Positions 1 to 6,615 of a stretch of 20,526 bases of DNA are shown one piece after another. Below the pieces are notes generated by a model. It ran no database searches and was not told the origin of the DNA. It saw nothing but the letters and a program-made list of their open reading frames with translations. The stretch lies in IMG/VR virus record IMGVR_UViG_3300048914_000111, positions 1 to 20,526 of that record. One strand, written 5' to 3'. This DNA comes from a virus. Numbering within the stretch: position 1 is the stretch's first letter; every line of letters begins with the position of its first letter. The translations under genes were made by a program, and so were the position numbers.

Positions 1-394
1 TACGGGCTTCGCCGTTGTAAGTCTCATGACCCACAACGAGCAACGCCTTCTGACCAACCCACTCACTCGGGTCGATCTTGCTGGTCTTGAGGCTCAGACC
101 CATAGCCGCGTAGTGCTTCTTCACTGCACTGATTTCGCGGCGGCTGCCACTCGTCGGTGCCTGAATGCGGCTGTAGTTCAGCGTCGTACCTTCCGGGTTG
201 TTCTCGACGTCGTAGTCGGCCGGATAGTTTTCGGGCTCGATCTTCCAGTTGGTGTAGTAGTACTGATTGCCCTTGTCCGAGGTACGAAGCTCGGCGGCGG
301 TGCACACGCCCGGATACTTACTGTCGGGCAGGATTTCGAAGTCCTGCACGTCGGCGAGGTTCATATCCAGTTCGATGATGCTATCGTCAGCCAT
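1..394 (-). CDS. DUF669-like phage protein, 3' end outside window
   Basis: Partial gene: 131 codons are visible and it runs off the left edge. The start is ATG at 394, nine bases after a GGAG box. The protein opens with an acidic stretch, then a region with 'ILPDSKYPGVC', 'KGNQYYYTNWKIEP' and 'WVGQKALLVVGHETYNG'. This is the layout of DUF669-type proteins, small OB-like proteins (limit solubility in additives, keep a target complex) encoded beside phage RecA-fold ATPases and thought to bind single-stranded DNA. The neighbouring ATPase and Cas4-like nuclease support a DNA recombination or replication role. The family call rests on reading and gene context, without a profile search. Confidence 0.6.
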   Translation of the reverse strand, partial: MADDSIIELDMNLADVQDFEILPDSKYPGVCTAAELRTSDKGNQYYYTNWKIEPENYPADYDVENNPEGTTLNYSRIQAPTSGSRREISAVKKHYAAMGLSLKTSKIDPSEWVGQKALLVVGHETYNGEAR

Positions 395-473
395 TTAGGC
401 GTTCTCCATGATTGGGACGTGGAGGATGGGTGCCGTCCCTTACACCCAAAGATGATCGGGTAGTCCGATCGAT

Positions 474-812
474 CTATTCGAGGAAAGCGTTGAGGAATTC
501 GTCGTCGCCAGTGGCGATCACTACAGGCCCTGTAAGAGGCTGATTGATCCGATGCCCCTTGGCCCGAGCTACGAAGTGCCACATGGCCGTAGCCCAGTGG
601 TTGACTTGCAGTCCCATTGCCGGAGCATCTTCATTCACGATGACCGTAGCCTGACGGAACACGCCGTCGAAGTCCACGTTCTGGTCCCAGTGCGGAACGA
701 TCTGTACCGTACCACCTACGATCATCTGTAGGTCGGCGAAGTTCGGGGGGTAGCCCAGTAGCCGCAGCTCCATAGGCTTGTCGGGGTAGACGATGGTCAG
801 CTGACCTCTCAT
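474..812 (-). CDS. DUF3846 domain protein
   Basis: A 112-residue protein. I start it at ATG 812 because this ATG overlaps the stop codon of the upstream ATPase gene (ATGA), implying translational coupling; an upstream in-frame ATG at 863 would lie deep in the ATPase gene. The middle carries 'LQMIVGGTVQIVP' (about residues 28-40), then 'VNEDAPAMGLQVNHWAT' (59-75) and 'LTGPVVIATGDDE' (93-105). That order of a GG-turn strand, a VNEDG-like turn, an N-x-x-A segment and a G-PVVI strand is typical of DUF3846, a small domain of unknown function common in phages. The TGPV segment is encoded by a copy of the 13-bp palindrome. Confidence 0.72.
   Translation of the reverse strand: MRGQLTIVYPDKPMELRLLGYPPNFADLQMIVGGTVQIVPHWDQNVDFDGVFRQATVIVNEDAPAMGLQVNHWATAMWHFVARAKGHRINQPLTGPVVIATGDDEFLNAFLE
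522..534 (-). repeat. 13-bp palindrome, centre GCC
   Basis: TACAGGCCCTGTA, inside the DUF3846 gene. On the coding strand it reads in frame as Thr-Gly-Pro-Val. Confidence 0.9.
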
Positions 813-1621
813 TCTGGCAGCTCCAGTTTCTTCATGCCACCTGCGATGTAAGCATCCCACCACTTGGCGATGGTTTCCTGTCCCGCATCTGGCTTGTCGA
901 TGTTGTACTTGAACTCGAACTCCGCCGCACCGTCCTGCTTGAACATGCGACTACCCATCGGCTTGTGTCCGCGACACGGACGAACCGCGATACGCCGCTT
1001 GTTGCCAGTACCGGGGTCCGAGAAGTGCCAGACCTCCGAGATTTGCAGACTGGTCTGGTTGACGGCTTTCTCAGACATCATGATGGAGATATACAGGAAC
1101 TCACCCTTGTCGTTGGTGGTTGCTGTATCCTCATGCCCGATGATCCAACAATGCATTCCCATCTTACGGGTAGCACGCAGGATTACGCCGGTTGCCTGAA
1201 TGAGATACTGCGTCCGGGCACCATAGGCAGACTGTCCGGGTTCTTCGATGGTCGGAGTGAACTTGTTCGACTTACCGATGCCCTTGGAGACGGCAGTGTT
1301 GAACGCGGCTTGGTAGAATGACGACGCACTGTCGAACAGAAGAGTGTCGCCGGGTTGGGCACCAGACTGCTCAATCTTCGTCCCGATCTTGGTAGTCATG
1401 ACCCGAACGATGTCCTCGGATGGCTGATCGGAGTAGTCCCACACGGTGACGTCATCGCGGTAGCCGATCGCCTGCCAACCGTCGGGGTCGAGGTTGATGA
1501 CGTACTTGTGACCGGGGGATGTCGCAGCGAAGGTGGTCTTACCAGATTTGGGCGGACCCCATATGATGCCCGACATGCGACTGGTAGGGCGCGGTGGGGC
1601 GGCAGTTTCTTCATCAGCCAT
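809..1621 (-). CDS. Phage RecA-fold AAA ATPase (AAA_24 / Sak4-like)
   Basis: A 270-residue P-loop ATPase, about the usual length for phage nucleotide-binding proteins of the AAA_24 group. The Walker A motif is GPPKSGKT at residues 22-29. A Walker B-like strand is 'TLLFDSASS' (93-101, D97), and a later hydrophobic strand ends in a polar turn, 'HCWIIGHED' (157-165). Such proteins, including Sak4-type single-strand annealing ATPases, sit beside DUF669 or SSB-like genes and Cas4-like nucleases and act in homologous recombination or replication. The start at 1621 follows a GGAGACGACA Shine-Dalgarno region and overlaps the upstream gene by 8 bp. Its stop overlaps the next start. The precise biochemical role is inferred. 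Confidence 0.8.
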   Translation of the reverse strand: MADEETAAPPRPTSRMSGIIWGPPKSGKTTFAATSPGHKYVINLDPDGWQAIGYRDDVTVWDYSDQPSEDIVRVMTTKIGTKIEQSGAQPGDTLLFDSASSFYQAAFNTAVSKGIGKSNKFTPTIEEPGQSAYGARTQYLIQATGVILRATRKMGMHCWIIGHEDTATTNDKGEFLYISIMMSEKAVNQTSLQISEVWHFSDPGTGNKRRIAVRPCRGHKPMGSRMFKQDGAAEFEFKYNIDKPDAGQETIAKWWDAYIAGGMKKLELPE

Positions 1622-1847
1622 TGTCGTCTCCAGATGTATCTACGTCGATGAAGTCCTTAGTGATTTGTACCGCATCGTCCGTATTGAACATCAGGATTGA
1701 ACCCTTGAACTCTTTGGTCCAGTACCAGCGGTAGTTTGGTGTTTGGCTTGTTTCTTTCCAACCGAACATCTGTAGATAAGTGCGTTTGGCGTCGGCAAGT
1801 TGGCGTTCAAGTGTCTCCAACACTTCCTTGTATGATCGTTCTTCCAT
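1614..1847 (-). CDS. Hypothetical small protein
   Basis: A 77-residue protein that I do not recognise. The first 28 residues form a charged amphipathic helix ('YKEVLETLERQLADAKRTYL'), followed by an aromatic segment ('PNYRWYWTKEFKGSILMF') and an acidic tail. The start at 1847 has a strong AGAGGAAACAA Shine-Dalgarno sequence. Its 5' end overlaps the upstream gene by 41 bp and its 3' end overlaps the ATPase gene by 8 bp, so it is translated within the recombination operon. The function is unknown. Confidence 0.7.
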   Translation of the reverse strand: MEERSYKEVLETLERQLADAKRTYLQMFGWKETSQTPNYRWYWTKEFKGSILMFNTDDAVQITKDFIDVDTSGDDNG

Positions 1848-2121
1848 TTGTTTCCTCTGGTTGGACCGCTACAGGAGCTGTAGTCGGCCAGTCGTCCCAT
1901 CGAACTCTGTTCTCGATGACCTTCTTACCGAGGCCCTCCACACGGTCGAGTTGATACCTCAACCGTGGGAACAGTTCGACGTCCATGTCCTCAAGCAGAT
2001 CGAGTAGGACATGCTCAAGGCAGTTGCGTTCAGTTGACGCTAGGATCGCCTGTTTCGTCAGCTTGATCAGGTCCACTACCGGCAGCTTCTTCAACACGCC
2101 GTTGGTTGGCAGCTGCTGCAT
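1807..2121 (-). CDS. Hypothetical protein with long overlaps on both sides
   Basis: A 104-residue protein with no recognised family. It is helical in the first half ('VVDLIKLTKQAILAST', 'LEHVLLDLLEDMDVELF') with a Pro/Gly-rich C-terminus. ATG 2121 is preceded by GGAGGGCCTTC, a near-ideal Shine-Dalgarno sequence, which supports this start despite a 92-bp overlap with the upstream gene. The 3' end overlaps the next gene by 41 bp. A 13-bp palindrome copy near the end encodes Thr-Ala-Pro-Val in frame. Confidence 0.65.
   Translation of the reverse strand: MQQLPTNGVLKKLPVVDLIKLTKQAILASTERNCLEHVLLDLLEDMDVELFPRLRYQLDRVEGLGKKVIENRVRWDDWPTTAPVAVQPEETNGRTIIQGSVGDT
1870..1882 (+). repeat. 13-bp palindrome, centre GAG
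   Basis: TACAGGAGCTGTA near the 3' end of the minus-strand gene 1807-2121, encoding Thr-Ala-Pro-Val there. Its central A is on the plus strand, one of few left-arm copies with reversed polarity. Confidence 0.9.
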
Positions 2122-2323
2122 GAAGGCCCTCCAGTTGCATCGCGACCGCCTTGATCACGAAATCGACATCCAGTGTCGCAAGGGTCGTTAGGTGTGTACC
2201 ACCTTCATCGGGGTGCATCACCAGAATAGAGAACCGTGCTGGGTAGTACGCATTCTCCAAGAAGTCGATCAGTCCAGCATACCGCCCTTCGACGGGCAGG
2301 AGTGTATCCTCAGGCACTTGCAT
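2030..2323 (-). CDS. Hypothetical protein
   Basis: A 97-residue protein that I do not recognise. The start at 2323 has a clear AAGGAGA box six bases upstream and overlaps the end of the nuclease gene by 14 bp. The N-terminal half looks globular and mixed alpha/beta ('GRYAGLIDFLENAYYPARF', 'TLATLDVDFVIKAVA'). The last 25 residues are polar and Gly/Asp-rich, and this tail lies in the 92-bp overlap with the next gene, so it may be less constrained. Context suggests an accessory factor in the recombination operon; nothing more can be supported. Confidence 0.65.
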   Translation of the reverse strand: MQVPEDTLLPVEGRYAGLIDFLENAYYPARFSILVMHPDEGGTHLTTLATLDVDFVIKAVAMQLEGLHAAAANQRRVEEAAGSGPDQADETGDPSVN

Positions 2324-3383
2324 CTAGTCTCTCCTTGATTGCTCTCTGGCTTGGTGTGAGAGGAGCCTGAACCATTCCATCCAAAATGTCCTGTCGGTCT
2401 TGCGGGTCAGCAGAGCAGAGGTCGATAAACGCACATGCCCGGAAGTAACGAGAACAGGAATGAGTGAACTGGGGCGCACTAAGTGGATCGTCACCAAATC
2501 GGGTGTTAAGCTCATCGGCAAAGAACAGGCTTCGGACCCAATCTTCGAGCTGGAAGTCCTCTCGTTCTTCGATGAAGGCATAGTAGTCCTCATTGCTTCG
2601 GGTTTGCTTGATCTTAATGCCAATCATGCGGACCTTAGTGACTTCGAGGCCGGTGAGCAGTCGTGCCACAGCGATGTAACCAGTCGGCTGGGACTTGACC
2701 TGATACGACTTACGCCATGTCTCGTCTAGCCTCGATGCCGTCTTATTCTCATCGACCATTGCCGTACCGGGATACTTCTCCGGACAAGTGATGCCGTCGA
2801 TGGTCCCGATGTAGCGGATGCTGCGATCGCCCTGCTCGATGATGATGTCGAACACCTGTTCGATGCCTACAGGAGCTATAGGATCGTTGATGTCCGCCAC
2901 CCATATCGGGTTGGCGTCCATCCGAGGCATCTGCTCATCAACATACTTGATGATCGTCTCCTCCATATTCGCCAACGTCCGGGTCTTATCGTTGGGATCG
3001 TCGTAGTAGTCCCCAGTGTTGAGCACCTTGAAGCAGAACGACAGGAGTTCGTCTCGCGGGGAGGTATTGATCACCTTCCAGCTATCACGGAAGCGCGTTG
3101 GATGGTCCTCGTCGTTGAATAACCGTTCACCGTGGAACTTGAAGTGATCAGGTAGGTTCTGTAGCCGAAGCAGTTGCCACAATCGAACCGCAGCAAAGAC
3201 CTCGTGCATAGCACCCCCAGCTTCGAGTGGGAGTTGCCGGTTCTGGATGGGGTAGTACAAGCCCTTCGCGTACCGGATCAGCCCCCACACAGGACAGGTG
3301 AGGATAGCCTCAACGATCGAGTGTGAGTAGGCGAACATGTGCTGATCGGCAGGGGTGGTGTAGCGGATGTTGATACTGGTCAC
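2310..3383 (-). CDS. Cas4/RecB-like PD-(D/E)XK nuclease, likely Fe-S
   Basis: A 357-residue nuclease of the PD-(D/E)XK superfamily. Visible catalytic motifs are 'GGAMH' (H60), 'GTIDGI' (D196), 'DENKTA' (E212-x-K214) and a QxxxY-like motif 'QPTGY' (Q232, Y236), the signature of Cas4/AddB/RecB-type exonucleases. Four cysteines, C30 near the N-terminus and C310, C317, C323 near the C-terminus, match the split arrangement that holds a 4Fe-4S cluster in Cas4 and AddB. It would process DNA ends for recombination together with the adjacent RecA-fold ATPase and DUF669-like protein. The start is GTG 3383, overlapping the upstream stop as GTGA. No CRISPR array or cas1/cas2 is seen, so a phage recombination role is more likely than spacer acquisition. 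Confidence 0.85.
   Translation of the reverse strand: MTSINIRYTTPADQHMFAYSHSIVEAILTCPVWGLIRYAKGLYYPIQNRQLPLEAGGAMHEVFAAVRLWQLLRLQNLPDHFKFHGERLFNDEDHPTRFRDSWKVINTSPRDELLSFCFKVLNTGDYYDDPNDKTRTLANMEETIIKYVDEQMPRMDANPIWVADINDPIAPVGIEQVFDIIIEQGDRSIRYIGTIDGITCPEKYPGTAMVDENKTASRLDETWRKSYQVKSQPTGYIAVARLLTGLEVTKVRMIGIKIKQTRSNEDYYAFIEEREDFQLEDWVRSLFFADELNTRFGDDPLSAPQFTHSCSRYFRACAFIDLCSADPQDRQDILDGMVQAPLTPSQRAIKERLDASA
2868..2880 (+). repeat. Degenerate 13-bp palindrome (one mismatch)
   Basis: TACAGGAGCTATA, one base off the consensus, inside the nuclease gene. It still reads in the common frame, as Ile-Ala-Pro-Val. Confidence 0.6.
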
Positions 3384-3580
3384 GGGATGTTCTTCTTCGC
3401 ACGGAACTTGGGTGCAGGCTTGGGAAGTACCGCTTCTACAGCACCTGTAGGCCGCCCAAGTAGTTCAACAATCACGTCATCGATCGTACGAGCCGGTGTC
3501 TCATCGTCACCAAACTTCGTCATCGCCCGTAGCTTCGCAGCCGTGTCGGCTGATACGGACAGTAGCACATTGTTAGGCAT
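3380..3580 (-). CDS. Small protein, possible ribbon-helix-helix type
   Basis: A 66-residue protein. The N-terminal 45 residues follow a strand-helix-helix pattern ('NVLLSVSADTAAKLRAM' then 'TIDDVIVELLGRP'), which resembles ribbon-helix-helix DNA-binding proteins such as VapB-like regulators. The tail is basic ('KPAPKFRAKKNIP'). It could be a small regulator, but no partner toxin is seen. The start overlaps the previous stop (TGATG) and has an AGGAAG box. The in-frame palindrome copy encodes Thr-Gly-Ala-Val. The DNA-binding assignment is a guess from the pattern alone. Confidence 0.6.
   Translation of the reverse strand: MPNNVLLSVSADTAAKLRAMTKFGDDETPARTIDDVIVELLGRPTGAVEAVLPKPAPKFRAKKNIP
3437..3449 (+). 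repeat. 13-bp palindrome, centre CAC
   Basis: TACAGCACCTGTA inside the gene at 3380-3580, read in frame as Thr-Gly-Ala-Val. Confidence 0.9.
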
Positions 3581-3858
3581 CAGTTCTTCCTATCTCCTGT
3601 GACCAATCCGAAGTCGTCGCCTTGGAACTTCTTCTCGATCTTCTCCAGATGACGCTTGTGGTCCTTGAACCCAGCATTGAGCAGCTTCGTCGCATCGAGT
3701 AGTGCTGCCTGATGGGTCATCAGTTCATTGACGAGCTTCTCAAGAGCACGTTGCGTCTCGTGAAGTTCGACAAAGACCTCGATGACGTCAGGATGGACTT
3801 CCGCCTTGCTCAGCTTGCGGACGATTACCTCGACGTCGAGTGTTACCAGAGCTACCAT
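3580..3858 (-). CDS. Hypothetical coiled-coil protein
   Basis: A 92-residue protein, predominantly helical, with heptad-like spacing across residues 30-80 ('ELHETQRALEKLVNELM', 'DHKRHLEKIEKKF'). The start at 3858 follows GAGGAGACTGACA. The family is unknown. It shares its stop with the next start and overlaps the upstream gene by 71 bp. Coiled-coil proteins of this size in phage early operons are often inhibitors or oligomerisation factors, but nothing here specifies one. Confidence 0.65.
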   Translation of the reverse strand: MVALVTLDVEVIVRKLSKAEVHPDVIEVFVELHETQRALEKLVNELMTHQAALLDATKLLNAGFKDHKRHLEKIEKKFQGDDFGLVTGDRKN

Positions 3859-4156
3859 TGTCAGTCTCCTCAGGAGGAATTACAGCTCCTGTAGTTGCGT
3901 TCATCACAGTCTCGATGGCCGAGATCGTCTTATCGAGGTCAGTCACACGTTCAGCCCAATACCGTGCCATCTCCCCAGCCCCTTTGCGTTCTTCGCTGAG
4001 GTCGTGAAGCTGATCACGGAGGCTGGCGTAGAGGGTGATGGATGCGACATTGGGTGCAGGAAGCACGCTTGGTGCCTGCGGTGTTTGTGTTAACGCATTC
4101 AGGTTGTTGATGTAATCCTCTGCGAGGTACTCATTCTCTCCGGGACTGTCAGCCAT
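3788..4156 (-). CDS. Hypothetical protein
   Basis: A 122-residue protein. I use ATG 4156 ('MADSPGENEYLAEDY') instead of the far-upstream ATG at 4300, which lies inside the previous gene. The chosen start follows an AAAGGACGG region and gives a normal 8-bp overlap. A helical centre ('LRDQLHDLSEERKGAGEM') is followed by a low-complexity polar tail rich in Gly, Ser, Asn and Arg. No family is recognised. The palindrome copy at 3881 encodes Thr-Gly-Ala-Val before the tail. Confidence 0.65.
   Translation of the reverse strand: MADSPGENEYLAEDYINNLNALTQTPQAPSVLPAPNVASITLYASLRDQLHDLSEERKGAGEMARYWAERVTDLDKTISAIETVMNATTGAVIPPEETDNGSSGNTRRRGNRPQAEQGGSPS
3881..3893 (-). repeat. 13-bp palindrome, centre CTC
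   Basis: TACAGCTCCTGTA (AGGAG on the minus strand), inside the gene at 3788-4156, read as Thr-Gly-Ala-Val. It lies 22 bases before the next start, which has its own Shine-Dalgarno sequence. Confidence 0.9.
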
Positions 4157-4640
4157 CGAGCCCGTCCTTTCCGAAGAACTCACCGAGGATGTCGAATAGC
4201 TTATCAACGTCCTCAGGCGAATTGAGGCTAATCGCGATAATACCCGGCGGTAGGTCGGCTGTCGGCGGATTGAGCTTTCCTCGTGACCAAGCGATGACAT
4301 GCTCGTAAGTCCTTATCTTCTCCATGATCGCATCATGTTCCGCAGCAGGAATAACCGTGTCCCGCGGGTACGACTGCTCCAAGTGGGTAACGTGTGCCTG
4401 TGCATGTTCGATGACCTCGTTGTGAGCAGCCTCGTAGCCCTCAGCATACGGATCACTCGGCTGAGGCTCGTCAGCTACAGGTGCTGTAACTTCTTGTCCG
4501 AAGCGTAAATCCTTATCAAACTCCGCGATAATAGCATTTCGAACAGCATCACGCGTTGAATGCTCTTTCGTCCCTGCTAATTCTATACGATCCTGCCAAT
4601 AAGCATAATCTCGTGCGAGCGTAATAATATCTCGGGGCAT
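4149..4640 (-). CDS. Hypothetical protein
   Basis: A 163-residue acidic protein. The N-terminal half is helical ('MPRDIITLARDYAYWQDRI', 'DAVRNAIIAEFDKDLRFG'), with a Pro/Asp linker around residues 50-65 and a C-terminal segment 'IIAISLNSPEDVDKLFDIL'. The start at 4640 follows AGGAGACTGAT and lies two bases after the upstream stop. I do not recognise the family. The linker contains an in-frame palindrome copy (Thr-Ala-Pro-Val). Confidence 0.68.
   Translation of the reverse strand: MPRDIITLARDYAYWQDRIELAGTKEHSTRDAVRNAIIAEFDKDLRFGQEVTAPVADEPQPSDPYAEGYEAAHNEVIEHAQAHVTHLEQSYPRDTVIPAAEHDAIMEKIRTYEHVIAWSRGKLNPPTADLPPGIIAISLNSPEDVDKLFDILGEFFGKDGLDG
4476..4488 (-). repeat. 13-bp palindrome, centre GTG
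   Basis: TACAGGTGCTGTA inside the gene at 4149-4640, encoding Thr-Ala-Pro-Val. Confidence 0.9.
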
Positions 4641-4641
4641 A

Positions 4642-4953
4642 TCAGTCTCCTAGCTCCTGTTGAATGAGTGTAATGCTTCCGTCCAGTCGGCGAGCCTCAC
4701 GGAGGAGATCGTCGACCTTATCGAGCTTGTCCCGAACGTCGTCCAACATCTTCTCAGCACGTTCGGTGAGCTTGGTGAACTTCTCCAAGTCCTTGCCGGA
4801 CAGACGTGATAGCTTATCCCGTTTGAGTTGGTTGGTTTCGACGGCTGCGAGGAGGCGTCGATTGCGTCGTTGCTCAGCACGTTCCTGTAGGACGTGAAGG
4901 GGGATATCGCGGATGTTGGGATGAGTGTAGAGGGTTGGGTCGGTGGCCGTCAT
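4642..4953 (-). CDS. Hypothetical coiled-coil protein
   Basis: A 103-residue, highly charged protein. Residues 25-95 form an almost continuous helix with Leu/Arg/Asp heptads ('LSRLSGKDLEKFTKL', 'DDVRDKLDKVDDLLREA'), so it is probably an elongated coiled coil. ATG 4953 overlaps the stop of the upstream micro-gene (ATGA) and follows GAGGCGAGCAA. The family is unknown. Confidence 0.67.
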   Translation of the reverse strand: MTATDPTLYTHPNIRDIPLHVLQERAEQRRNRRLLAAVETNQLKRDKLSRLSGKDLEKFTKLTERAEKMLDDVRDKLDKVDDLLREARRLDGSITLIQQELGD

Positions 4954-5105
4954 TTGCTCGCCTCGACCAGCTCATATAGCTTCTTCACCATCTCACGACG
5001 ATGCAGATACTCCATGCCACTTTCTGCGTTGCGGATGTCGAGTTTGGCCTCAGCGACATAAGCTTCGATGACCTCGATGATCTGATCGACCTGTTCCTTG
5101 GTCAC
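4950..5105 (-). CDS. Small hypothetical protein, GTG start
   Basis: A 51-codon gene between two others. GTG 5105 overlaps the upstream stop as GTGA and is preceded by GAGGAGTGAGAC, a strong Shine-Dalgarno sequence at a good distance. The stop TGA overlaps the next ATG. The peptide is helical and charged, starting TKEQVDQIIEVIEAY and ending YELVEASK. The family is not recognised. Tight coupling on both sides is the main evidence that it is real. Confidence 0.7.
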   Translation of the reverse strand: MTKEQVDQIIEVIEAYVAEAKLDIRNAESGMEYLHRREMVKKLYELVEASK

Positions 5106-5533
5106 GTCTCACTCCTCGGTACATCCCCGATATAATCGACCGAGATGCTGATCGGAGCAGCCGAGAGCTTGTTGCACTGTTCGGCCAGTTCTCGAAGCTG
5201 ATGCTTCATAATCTCGGGGTAGGTGTTGCTGATCAAGTCGATGAACTTTTCCTTGTCGAACGACGCACGGGGAGTGCCTTCGCCGACTTCACGGCGGTAG
5301 TTGTTGGAGAGCGTGACAGCAGAGATGTCGCTATCGCGGTACTGCTTCTTGAGCCGATCCTCTAGCTTGTCGAGACGTGGATTCACGATCTTAGCGATGC
5401 GTTTCAGGACGAAGTGTTCGGCCATATCGGCGTCGAGTGCGTCCTGAGAGTTATACGGGAGCTGATGGAGAGTCTTATCAACTACAGCTGCTGTAACAGC
5501 CGAGACTTCGGCTTCGGTCATGACTGATTTCAT
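5102..5533 (-). CDS. Hypothetical protein
   Basis: A 143-residue, mostly helical protein. ATG 5533 overlaps the upstream stop (ATGA); a second in-frame ATG four codons later is the alternative start. A charged centre ('VNPRLDKLEDRLKKQYRDS') is followed by a helix and then a short strand-like end ('ISISVDYIGDVP'). No family is recognised. A palindrome copy in the first 20 residues encodes Thr-Ala-Ala-Val. Confidence 0.68.
   Translation of the reverse strand: MKSVMTEAEVSAVTAAVVDKTLHQLPYNSQDALDADMAEHFVLKRIAKIVNPRLDKLEDRLKKQYRDSDISAVTLSNNYRREVGEGTPRASFDKEKFIDLISNTYPEIMKHQLRELAEQCNKLSAAPISISVDYIGDVPRSET
5483..5495 (-). repeat. 13-bp palindrome, centre CTG
   Basis: TACAGCTGCTGTA near the 5' end of the gene at 5102-5533, read as Thr-Ala-Ala-Val. 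Confidence 0.9.
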
Positions 5534-5757
5534 TTCACTTCCTCAAATCGATCGAAGAACTCTTTCTCAGGCCGAACATAGAATGCGGTAGGATCATTCG
5601 CGTTTCGGTACAAGACAACTTCACGACCATCCACATCGGGAAACTCCCCGTTGCTGTCGAAATAGTCATCGTGGTCACGCCAGTTCTCGGCTTGTACAAT
5701 AGCCTTACCGATAATCTGATAGAAACCACCTGTCTTTTTGTGGCGGTATGTCGTCAT
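5530..5757 (-). CDS. DUF1653-like protein
   Basis: A 75-residue protein with the features of DUF1653: an N-terminal 'YRHKKTGGFYQIIGKA' (Tyr-Arg-His followed by a Gly-x-Tyr strand), a central 'GREVVLYRNA' and the ending 'FYVRPEKEFFDRFEEV', matching the family's V-V-Y and VRP-x-x-x-F signatures. The family is a small beta-rich domain of unknown function found in bacteria and phages. The start at 5757 overlaps the upstream stop (ATGA). The palindrome copy at 5763 lies just before the start, with AGGA about 11 bases upstream. Confidence 0.75.
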   Translation of the reverse strand: MTTYRHKKTGGFYQIIGKAIVQAENWRDHDDYFDSNGEFPDVDGREVVLYRNANDPTAFYVRPEKEFFDRFEEVK

Positions 5758-5984
5758 GTATCTACAGGTCCTGTAATACGGGTGATCTCCCTGACACTCC
5801 CATCCGGACCGAGCGTCACCCGCTCGACTAGGCCCGATGGGTAACAGTCCAAGTACGTACCCTGCGATACGTCATGATCATACGCGAGCCAGACCCGCCA
5901 ATGCTGGTCCGGACCACGTACTAAGAACGGTGCTTGCTTGGAATGTGGTGTTATGATGCCGATACGTGGGGCGGAGAACGTCAA
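5754..5984 (-). CDS. Hypothetical protein, TTG start
   Basis: A 76-residue beta-rich protein ('GIITPHSKQAPFLVRG', 'HWRVWLAYDHD', 'LVERVTLGPDGSVREI'). The start I choose is TTG 5984, overlapping the upstream stop as TTGA, with AGG ten bases upstream. No internal ATG gives a better fit. The last codons (Thr-Gly-Pro-Val-Asp-Thr) are encoded by the palindrome copy at 5763. The family is unknown. Confidence 0.62.
   Translation of the reverse strand: MTFSAPRIGIITPHSKQAPFLVRGPDQHWRVWLAYDHDVSQGTYLDCYPSGLVERVTLGPDGSVREITRITGPVDT
5763..5775 (-). repeat. 13-bp palindrome, centre GTC
   Basis: TACAGGTCCTGTA. It encodes Thr-Gly-Pro-Val at the end of one gene and lies 5 bases upstream of the next gene's ATG at 5757. 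Confidence 0.9.
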
Positions 5985-6244
5985 AGATAAGCCTCAAGAT
6001 CACGTTCAGCACGATGGCGCTGTTTGATGAACTCGATGATTGGCTTGGATCGTTTGTCGGCATCGCGCAAGGCGTCAAATGCCTGACCCGCTTTCACGCG
6101 ACGAGTTGTCGCTTCGGGAGGAACGGTTTGTTCTCCCCAGCCCGTCCACATAACTTCTTCATGGGCGGCAGCCTCCTCAAAACGAAAAACAGCTTCGAGG
6201 GCTATGATGTATAGTTGCTCAAGCTCAGAGCGTACCTTAGTCAT
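5981..6244 (-). CDS. Hypothetical protein, first gene of its transcription unit
   Basis: An 87-residue helical protein ('SELEQLYIIALEAVFRFEE', 'FIKQRHRAERDLEAYL'). ATG 6244 follows AGGAG. It is the first gene after the leader that starts near the promoter-like box at 6392-6397, so it heads the leftward unit containing the recombination genes. The family is not recognised. Confidence 0.68.
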   Translation of the reverse strand: MTKVRSELEQLYIIALEAVFRFEEAAAHEEVMWTGWGEQTVPPEATTRRVKAGQAFDALRDADKRSKPIIEFIKQRHRAERDLEAYL

Positions 6245-6391
6245 TGCGCATACTCCTCTTTTCGGTCGGCGCGTTACAGGTGCTGTAGTAGAACAAGGGG
6301 CGACTGACTACCAAACAGCCGCCCCTCGGATGGCGAAGGAGCTAGGAACTCACACACGCCCTCTATCGTGAGGACAAGCCTCTCCGATCTG
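6245..6391 (-). other. Leader of the leftward unit, with hairpin and palindrome
   Basis: No gene is seen here. Read leftward it is an approximately 140-nt 5' untranslated region holding an inverted repeat AGGGGCG (6296-6302) / CGCCCCT (6320-6326), then the 13-bp palindrome at 6275, then the start at 6244. Confidence 0.5.
6275..6287 (-). repeat. 13-bp palindrome, centre GTG
   Basis: TACAGGTGCTGTA in the leader, 30 bases before the ATG at 6244. Confidence 0.9.
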
Positions 6392-6397
6392 ATTATA
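6392..6397 (-). promoter_or_regulatory. Leftward promoter -10 box (TATAAT)
   Basis: The minus strand reads GTGTATAATCAG, a perfect -10 hexamer just downstream of a terminator. No convincing -35 is seen 16-18 bases upstream. It is well placed to start the unit 6244 to 1. Confidence 0.5.
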
Positions 6398-6431
6398 CAC
6401 TCACAAACTCAGGGATTAGGCAAGCTAAATA

Positions 6432-6453
6432 TTTTGCGTACCTTAACGCAAAA
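6432..6453. other. AT-rich perfect hairpin
   Basis: TTTTGCGT (6432-6439), a 6-base loop, then ACGCAAAA (6446-6453). It adjoins the leftward terminator and may extend it or serve as a weak terminator itself. Confidence 0.5.
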
Positions 6454-6500
6454 AGAAACCCGCCAACAGCCCCGAGGGTTCGAGAAGCTGTTGACGGGCT
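6449..6500 (-). terminator. Rho-independent terminator, leftward
   Basis: On the minus strand a 12-bp stem, CCCGTCAACAGC pairing with GCTGTTGGCGGG (one G-T pair), is followed by TTTCTTTTT. It ends the unit that contains the gene at 6616-7029. Confidence 0.85.
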
Positions 6501-6504
6501 AGTG

Positions 6505-6522
6505 CCCACACGGCGGTGTGGG
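6505..6522 (-). other. GC-rich hairpin after the gene at 6616
   Basis: CCCACAC (6505-6511), loop GGCG, GTGTGGG (6516-6522): a 7-bp stem without a T-run, immediately before the terminator in the leftward transcript. It may protect the 3' end of the RNA. The 93 bases between it and the gene stop at 6616 show nothing I can assign. Confidence 0.5.
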
Positions 6523-6615
6523 TAATCAGGGAGGAAACATCATGCTCACGGTGGGATAGGCATGGGAAAACCGTTCGCACAACGTGGATAGAGCAGATAT
6601 AAGACGGTGGTGTTG

